The position numbers were made by a program, and so were the translations under genes. The notes beneath the pieces are model-generated. The model was not told the origin of the DNA, did no database searches, and saw only the letters and a list, made by a program, of their open reading frames with translations. Positions 1 to 11,783 of a stretch of 64,000 nucleotides of DNA are shown in pieces; position 1 is the first letter of the stretch; each line of letters starts with the position of its first letter. The stretch is from Mycobacterium asiaticum (GTDB taxonomy: Bacteria > Actinomycetota > Actinomycetes > Mycobacteriales > Mycobacteriaceae): NCBI RefSeq assembly GCF_001673365.1, contig NZ_LZLS01000003.1, positions 172,310-236,309 on the forward strand, read 5' to 3'.

Positions 1-433
1 ACAGCGCGCGGGCCAGCGTCTGCTCGCGGCCAACCTCGTTGACCAGCTGGATCTCCGCCGCCGAAAGGTCGATATTGCTGGGGACCAGATCCAGGTTCTT
101 GACCCGAGTGTGGATCAGCACGTTGTCGATCGACGTCCGCGGCTCAACCAGCAGGTTGTAGACGGTCTTGTCCAACTCCCAGTGCGGCACGCCCAGCCCG
201 GCGGACAACGCCCCCTGCGGGTCCATGTCCACCAGCAGCACCCGTCGGCCGTACTCGGCCAAGGCTGCACCGAGGTTGATCGTCGAGGTGGTCTTGCCGA
301 CGCCGCCCTTCTGGTTGCACATCGCGACGACCTTGGCCGGGCCATGTGACGTGAGCGGCTGGGGTTCTGGAATCGCCCGCGGCGGCCGGCCGGTCAGGCC
401 GATCTCCGGGCCACTAGCCGGTTGGTCGGTCAT
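1..433 (-). CDS. parA: ParA/Soj-family chromosome-partitioning ATPase, N-terminal part (cut by window start)
   Basis: Translating the minus strand from ATG at 433 gives an open frame to the window edge (144 codons seen). A variable N-terminal tail of about 30 residues is followed by a deviant Walker A motif CNQKGGVGKTTST (about residues 39-51) and then VLLVDMDPQGALSAGLG, both diagnostic of ParA/Soj P-loop ATPases. Such proteins bind DNA as ATP dimers and act in chromosome or plasmid segregation. Order and sequence match my memory of M. tuberculosis Rv1708 (about 318 aa), which lies beside the scpA/scpB condensin genes; those would be outside this window. No Shine-Dalgarno sequence precedes the ATG, but a short ORF ends across it (see 430-474). 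The C-terminal half is not visible. Confidence 0.92.
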   Translation of the reverse strand, partial: MTDQPASGPEIGLTGRPPRAIPEPQPLTSHGPAKVVAMCNQKGGVGKTTSTINLGAALAEYGRRVLLVDMDPQGALSAGLGVPHWELDKTVYNLLVEPRTSIDNVLIHTRVKNLDLVPSNIDLSAAEIQLVNEVGREQTLARAL

Positions 434-474
434 GCCCGGTGGCGGCTGGTGGTGACGGGCGTCAGGGTGGACAT
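430..474 (-). CDS. candidate 14-codon upstream ORF overlapping the parA start
   Basis: A minus-strand ATG at 474 opens a 14-residue ORF (MSTLTPVTTSRHRA). Its TGA overlaps the parA ATG as ATGA. A TANNNT-type -10 hexamer (TAGACT, 488-483) ends 8 nt before the ATG, the spacing expected for a leaderless transcript. parA itself has no visible ribosome site, so translational coupling is a reasonable inference. A peptide this short could be chance; conservation would decide. Confidence 0.3.
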   Translation of the reverse strand: MSTLTPVTTSRHRA

Positions 475-701
475 CGCAGGAAAGTCTAACGGCTGGGCGC
501 GCCTGGGCCGAGAGACCCGCGGGCAAATCAACCTGCGCGGAAATCTGCGTCCGATGAGGATGGCGGCCTTGTTGGGATCATCGCTTGAACTTGGGTGGGT
601 TGGCTTGCGCTGACCGCATTGCTGCCCGTGAATGCGCAACCAAGCGGCGATCCATGCGCGCGAGCCGCAGGCCGGCCTGGAGTGCGACCCGCAGCTCTTG
701 C

Positions 702-2282
702 TCAGAGCCGGAAGTCGCCCATGCTGTCGTCACCGGCTTGCTCATCGGCGTCGAGCAGTGCCAGGTGCTCTGGCTGGAACCACTTGTTGAGCAGAAGGCG
801 CAACGGCACCAGCATCGCGATGAACAAGGGGAACAAAATCCCCGCCGGGCTGCTCTTGAGGATCCACAACACCACCAGACAGAGAACCTGGACCAGGGTG
901 AAGAGGTGGATGACCTTCCAAGGAACATGACGGACATAGTGGGTATTGGGATACAGGTTGCGGTCCGTCAACCACAGTTTCAACCGCTCATAGAAATCCG
1001 TCCCGTTGAGGGTGGCGAAACCCATGAACAGGAACAGGCCGAAAAGTACCTCGGTCGGAATTTGCTTGATCAGCGGCAACATGAAAAGCGAGGCCGCAAT
1101 CAGAATATGGATGGCGAGCGGGGAGACTCGGTTTTCTCGGACCGCCACGATGCGCTCGGCGCCGGAATCATCGTCCTGTCGCTTGGTGTCCGCCAAACTC
1201 TTGACGTGGTTGAGGGAATGGACGGTGGCCGCGACAATCCAGGGCAAACCAAACACCGAACACACCGCGGTGATGACGCCGACGACAGCCAAGTCCAAGT
1301 GATAGCCGCCCCCTTTTCGGAGGGCATGAGAAGGGCTGTTGACCAGACGAGTCGTGATGTTCTGGTCGAGGAACAGCAGAACGGTGACCAAGATAGCCGG
1401 TCCCAGGCAGGCGAAAATCAGCCAGACGGGCACCGAGAACATGTCGATGAGCCAGGACCTGCCGGTGGTGGTCCCGAGGTGGTCGGGAATGGTCACGTCC
1501 GCCACCTTCACCTCCGGCAACGCCAAGGCGAACGTTGTCATCAACGCTATGGCGATGGTGGGCCCGAAGTCCGCGACGAATTCGCGGAACCTGCGCTGGA
1601 CATACCTGGTTTGCAGGAAAGACTTGAAGGTGCGGGCCAACAGGAATGTTCCCAAGGCGAGCACCAAAGTCATCAGGGCGGTCGCATCGTTGCGCGGTGA
1701 GGCGGTGAATGGCGACACCACGGAACGCGCTGCTTCGACGATAAAGATGATGGCGATGAGGACGGCGAAGATCTCGTCGACGAAGCGGGTGAAGAACTTC
1801 ATGAGCGCGCTGGCATCGGTCACCACGAGGACCAGAATGAGAACGCCCGACCAGACTCCTACCCATGCGTAGATTGGCAAAAAGGGAAGGTCGAAACGCT
1901 GGCACATCGTGTACAGCAGGCCGGTGAAAATCACGATGGGGCCGGTGCCGCCCAAAATGGTCAGAGGTTGTGCGGACAATAGCGCGAACAGGATTCCGCC
2001 GATCGCGGTTGCCACAATCATTTCCACGATGCCGATCTCACCGTGGGTCATGACGCTGGTGAGGCCGCCGAAGGCAATAGCATTTGCAAGGCAGGCGAAA
2101 AAGAGAAAACTCACCGACGCTACGACTTTCGAATGAAGCCCGTCCTTGAAGTCGCTGCCATAGAAAGGCAGCTTTCGCTGTACATCCGCCCAAAATCCTC
2201 CGCCCAATCGGCGGGTATAGGTCAGGAGGTCCATTTCGTGCGCTTGTGGGGCGCCCGACGCGCCGTTCCGATTGCCTGACAC
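702..2282 (-). CDS. SLC4 (HCO3-/borate-type) family anion transporter
   Basis: About 526 aa from GTG at 2282, chosen because GGAAGGG lies 7 nt upstream; the frame is open further upstream but that extension is unlike a membrane protein. The N-terminal part carries the SLC4 hallmark block: DFKDGLHSKVVASVSFLFFA, then NAIAFGGL, EMIVATAIGGILFALLSAQP and LTILGGTGPIVIF, as in band-3/Bor1-type exchangers. About ten or more hydrophobic segments follow, with a short polar C-terminus. The substrate (bicarbonate, borate or another anion) cannot be read from sequence. In M. tuberculosis the gene beside parA (Rv1707) is, from memory, annotated as a sulfate-permease-like protein; the motifs here are SLC4, not SulP/STAS, and no STAS domain is seen. 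Divergent from the methyltransferase at 2485. Confidence 0.8.
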   Translation of the reverse strand: MSGNRNGASGAPQAHEMDLLTYTRRLGGGFWADVQRKLPFYGSDFKDGLHSKVVASVSFLFFACLANAIAFGGLTSVMTHGEIGIVEMIVATAIGGILFALLSAQPLTILGGTGPIVIFTGLLYTMCQRFDLPFLPIYAWVGVWSGVLILVLVVTDASALMKFFTRFVDEIFAVLIAIIFIVEAARSVVSPFTASPRNDATALMTLVLALGTFLLARTFKSFLQTRYVQRRFREFVADFGPTIAIALMTTFALALPEVKVADVTIPDHLGTTTGRSWLIDMFSVPVWLIFACLGPAILVTVLLFLDQNITTRLVNSPSHALRKGGGYHLDLAVVGVITAVCSVFGLPWIVAATVHSLNHVKSLADTKRQDDDSGAERIVAVRENRVSPLAIHILIAASLFMLPLIKQIPTEVLFGLFLFMGFATLNGTDFYERLKLWLTDRNLYPNTHYVRHVPWKVIHLFTLVQVLCLVVLWILKSSPAGILFPLFIAMLVPLRLLLNKWFQPEHLALLDADEQAGDDSMGDFRL

Positions 2283-2484
2283 GGATTCACCCTTCCAGTC
2301 GAAAACACTCGACCCGTTCCGAGCCGAGTTGCCGACCAGACTTTCCGGCGCACCTATTGCCAACATGCAGTGCCGAGCTGGCAGAAAGCAACCCCAAACG
2401 GGGTGCTCAGCGGTGCTCATCGGATACTCATAGGCCACGCGGACCTCCCGAGTGGGCGAATCGCACGGCCTATCGTAAAGACCC

Positions 2485-3237
2485 ATGGACCTCAGACGGC
2501 GCATACCCCTGCTGCGGTGGTCGGTGTGGCGAATGGCCACCGGGGCCCGCAACATCACCAGAACCGGACAGATCGGTGACGGGCGCGAAGCGGCGGTCGT
2601 CGACTACGTCCTGAAGAACGCGCGGGCCGGGGACGTCGACGACGTGCTGGCCACCATCGACAAGTTCGCCTATCAGAAGTCGATGTTGATCAACGTCGGA
2701 GACGAGAAAGGAGCCATCCTGGACGCCGCGGTGCGGCGGGCCGATCCGGCGGTGGCGTTGGAACTGGGCACCTACGTCGGCTACGGCGCACTACGCATTG
2801 CTCGCGCCGCGCCGAACGCCGAGGTGTACTCCGTGGAGCTTGCCGACGCGAACGCCGCCAATGCTCGCCGAATCTGGGCTCACGCCGGCGTGGCTGACCG
2901 CGTCACCTGTCTGGTCGGCACCATCTCTGACGGTGGCCGCACCCTGGATGCATTGGCCACTGACCACGAATTCAGTTCTGGTGCACTGGATTTCCTGTTC
3001 CTCGATCACGACAAAGACGCATACCTGGCCGACCTGAACAGCATCCTGGACCGTGGCTGGCTACACCGCGGGTCGATCGTTGTCGCCGACAACGTCCGGG
3101 TGCCAGGCGCGCCGAAGTATCGCGCGTATATGCGCGAACACGAGGGCAAGTCGTGGCGGACGGTCGAGCACAAAACCCATCTGGAATACCAGTCGCTGGT
3201 CTCGGACCTGGTGCTGGAATCCGAATACCTGGGTTAG
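2485..3237 (+). CDS. catechol-O-methyltransferase-like SAM-dependent methyltransferase
   Basis: 250 aa, similar in order and motifs to Rv1703c. The class I SAM motif is VALELGTYVGYGALRIA (about 90-106), preceded by KGAILDAAVR, the usual COMT lead-in. Acidic SAM-ribose site YSVELAD is at 115-121. Metal-binding residues are in FLDHDKDAY (172-180) and VADNVRVPGAP (200-210), equivalent to the Mg-binding Asp/Asp-Asn of rat COMT. It would methylate a catechol-type hydroxyl in the cytoplasm using Mg2+; the natural substrate is unknown. The first about 20 residues are basic and hydrophobic, and the start could lie at a later codon. It is convergent with xerD, the two being separated by a long inverted repeat at 3243-3302. 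Confidence 0.85.
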   Translation: MDLRRRIPLLRWSVWRMATGARNITRTGQIGDGREAAVVDYVLKNARAGDVDDVLATIDKFAYQKSMLINVGDEKGAILDAAVRRADPAVALELGTYVGYGALRIARAAPNAEVYSVELADANAANARRIWAHAGVADRVTCLVGTISDGGRTLDALATDHEFSSGALDFLFLDHDKDAYLADLNSILDRGWLHRGSIVVADNVRVPGAPKYRAYMREHEGKSWRTVEHKTHLEYQSLVSDLVLESEYLG

Positions 3238-3242
3238 GTTGC

Positions 3243-3302
3243 GCGAGCAGACGCAGAGTCGCACGTTTCGGCACGAAATAGTGCGATTCTGCGTCTGCTC
3301 GC
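3243..3302. terminator. long inverted repeat between convergent genes (bidirectional terminator-like)
   Basis: Two 22-nt arms (3243-3264, starting GCGAGCAGAC, and 3281-3302, ending GTCTGCTCGC) pair with a single G-U-type mismatch. The 16-nt middle contains a second small stem TTTCG/CGAAA. It fills the gap between the convergent methyltransferase and xerD genes and has no U-tract. A closely related copy lies at 55104-55163. I recall a repeated hairpin of this kind described in M. tuberculosis as a multi-copy intrinsic terminator (TRIT); identity with that family is inference. Confidence 0.65.
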
Positions 3303-3307
3303 GGTAG

Positions 3308-4248
3308 TTAGGTGGCGCGCGGGTGGGCTCCGGCCCACACTTCGCGCAACGCATGCACGGTCACCAGGGTGTAGATCTGCGTCGTTGTCACCGAGGCGTG
3401 GCCCAACAGTTCCTGCACCACGCGCACGTCGGCCCCACCCTCGAGCAGGTGCGTGGCAAAAGAATGCCGCAGCAGGTGTGGTGACACACCGGAGGTGATG
3501 CCGGCCCGCTCGGCGGCATCCTGCAGAACCTGCCAGGCGCTTTGGCGCGACAATCGGCCCCCGCGCGCGTTGAGGAAGATGGCCGGTGTGCCGCGACCGC
3601 GTCGGGCCAAATCCGGTCGGCCGCGCACCAGATAGGCATCCAGGGCCTGCACGGCGGGCCGCCCGATCGGGACCAGGCGTTGCTTGCCGCCCTTGCCGCG
3701 CAACAACACCGAGCGAGCATGGGTGTCGATGTCATCGACGTCGAGACCGACAGCTTCGGAGATCCGCGAACCCGTCGAGTACAACAACTCGAGCAGCGCC
3801 CGATTCCGCAGCGTCAGGGGGCCGTCGGACGCATCCTCGCCGCCTGCGGCTTCCAGCAGTGCCAACACCTGGTCGATGGTCAAACTCTTGGGCAATCGAC
3901 GGCTCGGCGTCGGCGGACGCACCGCCCGTGCCACGTCCAGCTCGGTCAGCCCTTCGGCCGCGGCGAATCGGTGCAGCCCGCGTACCGCGATCAAAGCCCG
4001 CGCCGCCGACACCGCGGACAGCGCCGCTGCGCCGGACTCGGGGTCACCACGTCGCAGCGCCACCAAGAACTCGCTGACATCAGCTTCGCCTACCTTGGCC
4101 AAATCGTGAATCCCACGCTCCGCCAAGTGTTTCGAGTAACGGCGCAGGTCGCGGCGGTAGGAACTCAAAGTGTTTGCCGCAACGCCCCGCTCGATCGCCA
4201 GGTGGTCGAGATAACCCTGCAACTGCGCATCGAGTGTCAGGGCCGCAG

Positions 4249-4252
<4 letters not shown>
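3308..4252 (-). CDS. xerD: tyrosine recombinase XerD
   Basis: 314 aa from GTG at 4252, which overlaps the Nudix stop as GTGA. Tyrosine recombinase that resolves chromosome dimers at dif with XerC. An N-terminal SAM-like core-binding domain (about 1-100, with [16 protein letters not shown]) is followed by the catalytic domain. The catalytic residues are all present: R163 ([12 protein letters not shown]), K187 in RGKGGKQR, H259 and R262 in [13 protein letters not shown]285 ([14 protein letters not shown]) and Y294. Length and sequence fit the Rv1701 family. A longer open frame extends upstream to 4429 but lies inside the Nudix gene and carries no family similarity, so I rejected it. It is probably the last gene of the pyrG-Nudix-xerD run. 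Confidence 0.95.
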
Positions 4253-7680
<3,428 letters not shown>

Positions 7681-7696
7681 GAGGGCACGTCCTTAT

Positions 7697-8878
7697 TTAC
7701 GACACCAAGTTCTGGATCCAAAGGGTGAATTGGTTCCAGTAGTCGACGACCCAATGCAGCACCACGCCGTCGGTGCGCGATACCCAGAGCACGACGATGA
7801 TGGCGATCAACATGGTCAGCGCCAACAGCGCGATGGCACCACCGGAGATGTGGTTGCGGTACAGCGTGGCGACGGCCTTCGCATCCACGAGTTTCTCCCC
7901 GACCCGCAACCTGGTCAGGAAGGTCGACGGATTGCTCTGCGACCGCGTCCGGTCGAAGAACGTCTCGATATTGGCGGTGTGGCCGGCGGTGACCAGCAGG
8001 GCGGCGCCATGATGGTCGGCTAGCAGCAGTGCGAGATCGGTAGCGGATCCCGCGGCGGGGAACGTCATCGCCCCGACGCCGAGGTCCTGTATCCGTTCCA
8101 GACCGGCAGCGTGGCCGTCGGCGTCGGCGGGCAGTACGACCTGGGCACCGCACTTGAGAACTTCGGCACTGATCTGGTCGGGGTCGCCGACGATGAGCTG
8201 CGGGCGGTAGCCAGCCTTGCGCAGTACATCGGCGCCCTGCCCGACACCGACAAGCACCGGTTGGTACTCCTTGATGAACGGCTTGAGGGACTTCAGGTCC
8301 TCGGCTGCGCTGAGCTCTTCGGAGACGATGACGACGTGGCGGCGGCGCATGTCGACGTCGATGTCGGGGATGCCGATGCCGTCGATCAGCAATGGGCTTT
8401 CACTGCGAATGAACTCAATTGTGTTGCCGGCGAAGGCTTCCAGATGAGCGGCCAGCCCGCTCTTGGCCTCGCGCATCAGGTCGGCGATGTCGTGGTCGGT
8501 GCGTTCGGTGCCGCGGATCAGCCGGCGATCGCCGGAGTACACGCCGCCTTCGTAGAGGCGGATCTTGGAGCCGTCCTTGACCTTCTTGAAGATCTCCGGC
8601 CCGGTTTCGTCGATCAGCGTCACGCCGTTGTTGACCAGTACCTCGGGGCCGAGGTTGGGGTAGCGCCCCGAGACGGACGGGGAGGCGTTGACGACGGCGG
8701 CGATGTCAGCTTCCACCAGCGCGTCGGCGGTGATGCGGTCCAAGTCCAAGATGTCGAGGACCACGATGTCGCCTGGACACACCCGGCGCAGCAGCCGGTC
8801 GATATTGCGGTCCACTCGAGCGGTGCCGATCAGACCGGGACGGACGGTGTTGCGAGATAGAAGCGCTGACATCTTCAT
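7697..8878 (-). CDS. steA: SteA-like membrane protein with thiamin-pyrophosphokinase-like domain
   Basis: 393 aa from ATG at 8878 (MKMKMSALLS reading; second Met at 8872 possible), matching the length and sequence of Rv1697. A cytoplasmic domain related to thiamin pyrophosphokinases (YRPQLIVGDPDQIS, VVLPADADGHA, DLALLLADHHGAALLVTAGH) is followed by a C-terminal transmembrane helix (about 345-367, GGAIALLALTMLIAIIVVLW) and a short tail. In corynebacteria the homologue is a divisome-associated protein acting with SteB. Family members lack a proven kinase activity. It forms a tight pair with mctB; the longer frame up to 9103 is not supported by family length. No clear SD is seen. Confidence 0.9.
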   Translation of the reverse strand: MKMSALLSRNTVRPGLIGTARVDRNIDRLLRRVCPGDIVVLDILDLDRITADALVEADIAAVVNASPSVSGRYPNLGPEVLVNNGVTLIDETGPEIFKKVKDGSKIRLYEGGVYSGDRRLIRGTERTDHDIADLMREAKSGLAAHLEAFAGNTIEFIRSESPLLIDGIGIPDIDVDMRRRHVVIVSEELSAAEDLKSLKPFIKEYQPVLVGVGQGADVLRKAGYRPQLIVGDPDQISAEVLKCGAQVVLPADADGHAAGLERIQDLGVGAMTFPAAGSATDLALLLADHHGAALLVTAGHTANIETFFDRTRSQSNPSTFLTRLRVGEKLVDAKAVATLYRNHISGGAIALLALTMLIAIIVVLWVSRTDGVVLHWVVDYWNQFTLWIQNLVS

Positions 8879-8935
8879 GGGAGCCGATTCTGTCGGCGAA
8901 GAACGCTCGCGGCGGGGAGGCGCGCCGTAACATCT

Positions 8936-8969
8936 GCCCCAGAAGTTTAAAAGCGTCACAATTGTCACA
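8936..8969 (-). promoter_or_regulatory. possible steA-mctB promoter with TGTGAC direct repeat
   Basis: On the minus strand two TGTGAC hexamers 9 bp apart (8969-8964 and 8960-8955) precede a TANNNT-type -10 (TAAACT, 8949-8944), placing a start near 8936, about 60 nt before steA. The 239-nt gap after recN indicates a new transcription unit. No good -35 is seen, and the binding factor is unknown. Confidence 0.3.
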
Positions 8970-9117
8970 TTTGTATCGCCGGTCGGTTTCGGGGGTTTTA
9001 GGGCTGCACCCTGGAGCCCCGGCTGGGTGCGCGAAGGTGCACAGATGTACGGCCGTCGCGGCGTGTTCCCGTGCAGCAGTGCACGCTCGCGCAGAGCGCA
9101 CAAGGCCAGAAGCAGAG

Positions 9118-10860
9118 CTAGGCGAGGTCTTGCTGGGCGGCGTCGAGAAGTTCGCGGGCATGGGCGCGGCCGCTGTCGGACTCCCCCAACCCGGCCAGCA
9201 TCCGGGCCAGTTCGGCCACGCGGTCCTCGCTGTCCAGCCGGCGCACGCCGCTGGCTCCCTTGGGTCCCTGGCTATGCACAACCAGATGCACGTCGGCGTA
9301 TGCCGCGACTTGGGGCAGATGCGTGACGACGATGACCTGGTGGGTGCGGGCCAGGCGGGCCAGCCGGCGGCCGATCTGCACCGCCGCCCAACCGCCCACC
9401 CCCGCGTCGACCTCGTCGAACACCATCGTGGTGCCGGCGGCAGACGCCGCCAACACGACCTCCAGCGCCAGCATCACCCGGGACAACTCCCCGCCCGACG
9501 CACTCTTGGCCAGCGGCAGCACCGACATACCGCGGTGGGCGGCGAAACCGAAGTCAACGGAGTCGATGCCGTCCGCACCCGCCCGAGCCGGCTCACCGCT
9601 GGGCAGGATCAGCGCCGCCGGGTCGTGGGGGTCGGCCGAATCGGTGCTGACGCCTATGGTGAAATCGGCGTCCGACATCGCCAGACCGGACAGCTCCGCG
9701 GTGACCTCTTTGGCCAGCTTCTTGGCTGCTTTGCGTCTGATCTTGCTGAGATCGATTGCCGCCTGGCCTAATTCGCGACCAAGGTCATCGACCCGACGCT
9801 CGAGTGCGGCAAGCCCCTCTTCGGAGACGTCGAGTTGAGCAAGCCGGTCGCGGGATTCCTGGGCCCATTGGAGTACGCCGTCGATGTCCGCGGCGTACTT
9901 GCGCGTCAGGGTCCGCAGTTGGGCCTGGCGGGCAAGTTTGGTGTCCAGCGCGCTGGCGTCGGTGGGCAGTCCGTCGAGATAGTCGCCTAGTTCTCCGACC
10001 GCGTCGACGACGACCGTGAGCGCACCGGCGATCTGGTCAGCCAGCGCCCGAAGCCTCGCGTCGGTTGCCGATTCCAACGCACCGCGGGCCTGCCCCATCG
10101 CTTCAGCGGCGCCGAGCCCGTCGTCGGAAGAACTGGACAACATCTCGCGGGCAGTCGCGGCGGCCTCCCGCAGCGTGTCCAGCTCGGAGAGCCGAACGAT
10201 GTCGGCGACCAACTCGTCGTCTTCTGCGGGTTGCGGGTCGACGGCCTCGATCTCGTTGAGCGCGAACTTCAGCCGGTCAGCTTCTTGAGCAAGCTCACGG
10301 GTCCTGTTGCGGCGGTCGATCAGGTCACGCCGGGCCGAAAGCCATGCGTCACGCAGCTTTCGGTAGCGCTCCAACGCTGGGCCGGTGGCGGCGAAACGGT
10401 CCAGCGCGCCGCGCTGCTCATCAGGCCGCATCAACCGCAGCTGGTCGTTTTGCCCGTGCAGCGCCAACAACTGAGTGGTGAAGCCGCTCAACGACTTTGC
10501 CGGCACACTGCGGCCGCCCAAATAGGCCCGCGACGGCCCGTCGCGGTTGACGCTGCGCAAGGCGATCACGCTGCCGTCCTCGTCCCGCTCGGCACCGCAG
10601 GCGCTCAGCATCTCGTCGAGTTCGGCGGTGACCGCGTCGTCGACATCGGTTGTGCTGAAACGACCTTCGACGACGGCGCGCTCGGACCCGGACCGGACAC
10701 GTGTCGCATCGGCGCGGGCGCCACCCAATAGGTGCAGCCCGGTGACGACCATGGTCTTGCCGGTGCCGGTCTCGCCGGTCAGCACCGTCAGCCCGCGATC
10801 GAACTCCGCGGTCGCAACGCTGATTGCCCCCAGCGATTCGATTCGGATCTCAGTCAGCAT
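9118..10860 (-). CDS. recN: DNA repair ATPase RecN
   Basis: 580 aa from ATG 10860, whose A is shared with the nadK stop (TAATG). SMC-like ATPase that acts in double-strand break repair. Walker A GETGTGKT is at 29-36; LLALHGQNDQLRL follows; a long charged coiled-coil middle section spans about 160-360; the signature motif is ASGGELSRVMLAL; Walker B is MVFDEVDAGVGG, followed by the H-loop VVTHLPQVAAYAD. Length is normal for the family. The open frame continues upstream to 11319 but that part lies within nadK and is out of family. It is probably cotranscribed with tlyA and nadK, the same grouping as in M. tuberculosis (Rv1694-Rv1696). Confidence 0.96.
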   Translation of the reverse strand: MLTEIRIESLGAISVATAEFDRGLTVLTGETGTGKTMVVTGLHLLGGARADATRVRSGSERAVVEGRFSTTDVDDAVTAELDEMLSACGAERDEDGSVIALRSVNRDGPSRAYLGGRSVPAKSLSGFTTQLLALHGQNDQLRLMRPDEQRGALDRFAATGPALERYRKLRDAWLSARRDLIDRRNRTRELAQEADRLKFALNEIEAVDPQPAEDDELVADIVRLSELDTLREAAATAREMLSSSSDDGLGAAEAMGQARGALESATDARLRALADQIAGALTVVVDAVGELGDYLDGLPTDASALDTKLARQAQLRTLTRKYAADIDGVLQWAQESRDRLAQLDVSEEGLAALERRVDDLGRELGQAAIDLSKIRRKAAKKLAKEVTAELSGLAMSDADFTIGVSTDSADPHDPAALILPSGEPARAGADGIDSVDFGFAAHRGMSVLPLAKSASGGELSRVMLALEVVLAASAAGTTMVFDEVDAGVGGWAAVQIGRRLARLARTHQVIVVTHLPQVAAYADVHLVVHSQGPKGASGVRRLDSEDRVAELARMLAGLGESDSGRAHARELLDAAQQDLA

Positions 10861-11783
10861 TAACGTCCGCGCCAACCCGCTACCGGCAGGCGGAACTTGG
10901 TCACCAGGCGGTCGGTGAACGGCGCACTGTCCAACCTGGCCCATTTGACCGGCGTGGCAGAACGAGTCACCTCGAGTCGACTGCCGGCCGGCACCAGCAT
11001 GTCGCGACGCCCGTCGCAGAACACCAGGGCGTCGTGCCCTCCGGCCTCGATCTCGATCGCGATGACGGCGTCGGGACTGGTGACCATCGGCCGTCCGAAC
11101 AAGGCGTGAGCGTTGTTGGGTACCACCAGGATTGCCTCCAGGTCGGGCCACAAAACCGGTCCGCCCGCGGAGAAGGCGTATGCGGTGGAGCCGGTGGGAG
11201 TGGACACCAGCACCCCGTCGCAGCCGAACGTCGACACCGGCCGGCCGTCGATCTCTACGACCACTCCCAGAACACCGAGCCTCGGGCCTTTCTCCAGACT
11301 TGCTTCGTTGAGCGCCCACCCCTGGTCGATGATCTCCCCGCCTTGACGCACCACGACATCGAGAGTCAACCGATCCTCGACGCGGTAGTCCTGGGCGACA
11401 ACGTGTTCCAGTACCACATCGATGGCCTCGGCCTCGGCTTCGGCCAGGAATCCGATCCGGCCAAGGTTGACTCCCAGTACCGGAATGCTGGCGTTGCGCG
11501 CCAATTCGGCGGCGCGCAGGAAGGTACCGTCGCCGCCCAGCACCAACACCAGTTCGCAGCCGTCGGCGGCCATCGGATCAGCGTCGACAACCTCAATGTC
11601 CACACCCACGGCCCGCACGTCATGAGGGCCCAGCCGCATCGAGCCCTTGTCAACCGATTCCGCCGAGAGGGCACAGAGCGCAATCCCCTTGTCGCCCAGC
11701 ACTTTTTCCACCCGCCTTGCGGTTTCGGCGGCCCGGTCTCGCGCGCCGTGGACCACCAGCAGGACGGTACGTTCTGTAGTCAC
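10860..11783 (-). CDS. ppnK: NAD kinase
   Basis: 307 aa from GTG 11783, overlapping the tlyA stop as GTGA. Phosphorylates NAD to NADP using ATP or polyphosphate. Shows the family signature GGDGT at 83-87 ([16 protein letters not shown]), followed by [20 protein letters not shown] and the glycine-rich [20 protein letters not shown], all diagnostic of the NAD kinase fold and active site. The sequence is close to Rv1695. It is followed by recN with one-base overlap, so all three (tlyA, ppnK, recN) are translationally linked. Confidence 0.96.
   Translation of the reverse strand: MTTERTVLLVVHGARDRAAETARRVEKVLGDKGIALCALSAESVDKGSMRLGPHDVRAVGVDIEVVDADPMAADGCELVLVLGGDGTFLRAAELARNASIPVLGVNLGRIGFLAEAEAEAIDVVLEHVVAQDYRVEDRLTLDVVVRQGGEIIDQGWALNEASLEKGPRLGVLGVVVEIDGRPVSTFGCDGVLVSTPTGSTAYAFSAGGPVLWPDLEAILVVPNNAHALFGRPMVTSPDAVIAIEIEAGGHDALVFCDGRRDMLVPAGSRLEVTRSATPVKWARLDSAPFTDRLVTKFRLPVAGWRGR

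Noticed and set aside
434..701. Searched for a tRNA, rRNA or structured RNA in gaps between genes
   Set aside because: Apart from the B12 riboswitch and the two hairpins, no cloverleaf or rRNA-like sequence could be recognised by eye in any gap.
585..1700. Long plus-strand open frame (371 codons) over the SLC4 gene
   Set aside because: It is antisense to a protein with clear SLC4 motifs; its translation is low-complexity Gln/Asp/Arg-rich with no family features.
10861..11319. N-terminal extension of the recN frame
   Set aside because: It lies within nadK; RecN family proteins start MLTEIRIES, and ATG 10860 is coupled to the nadK stop.
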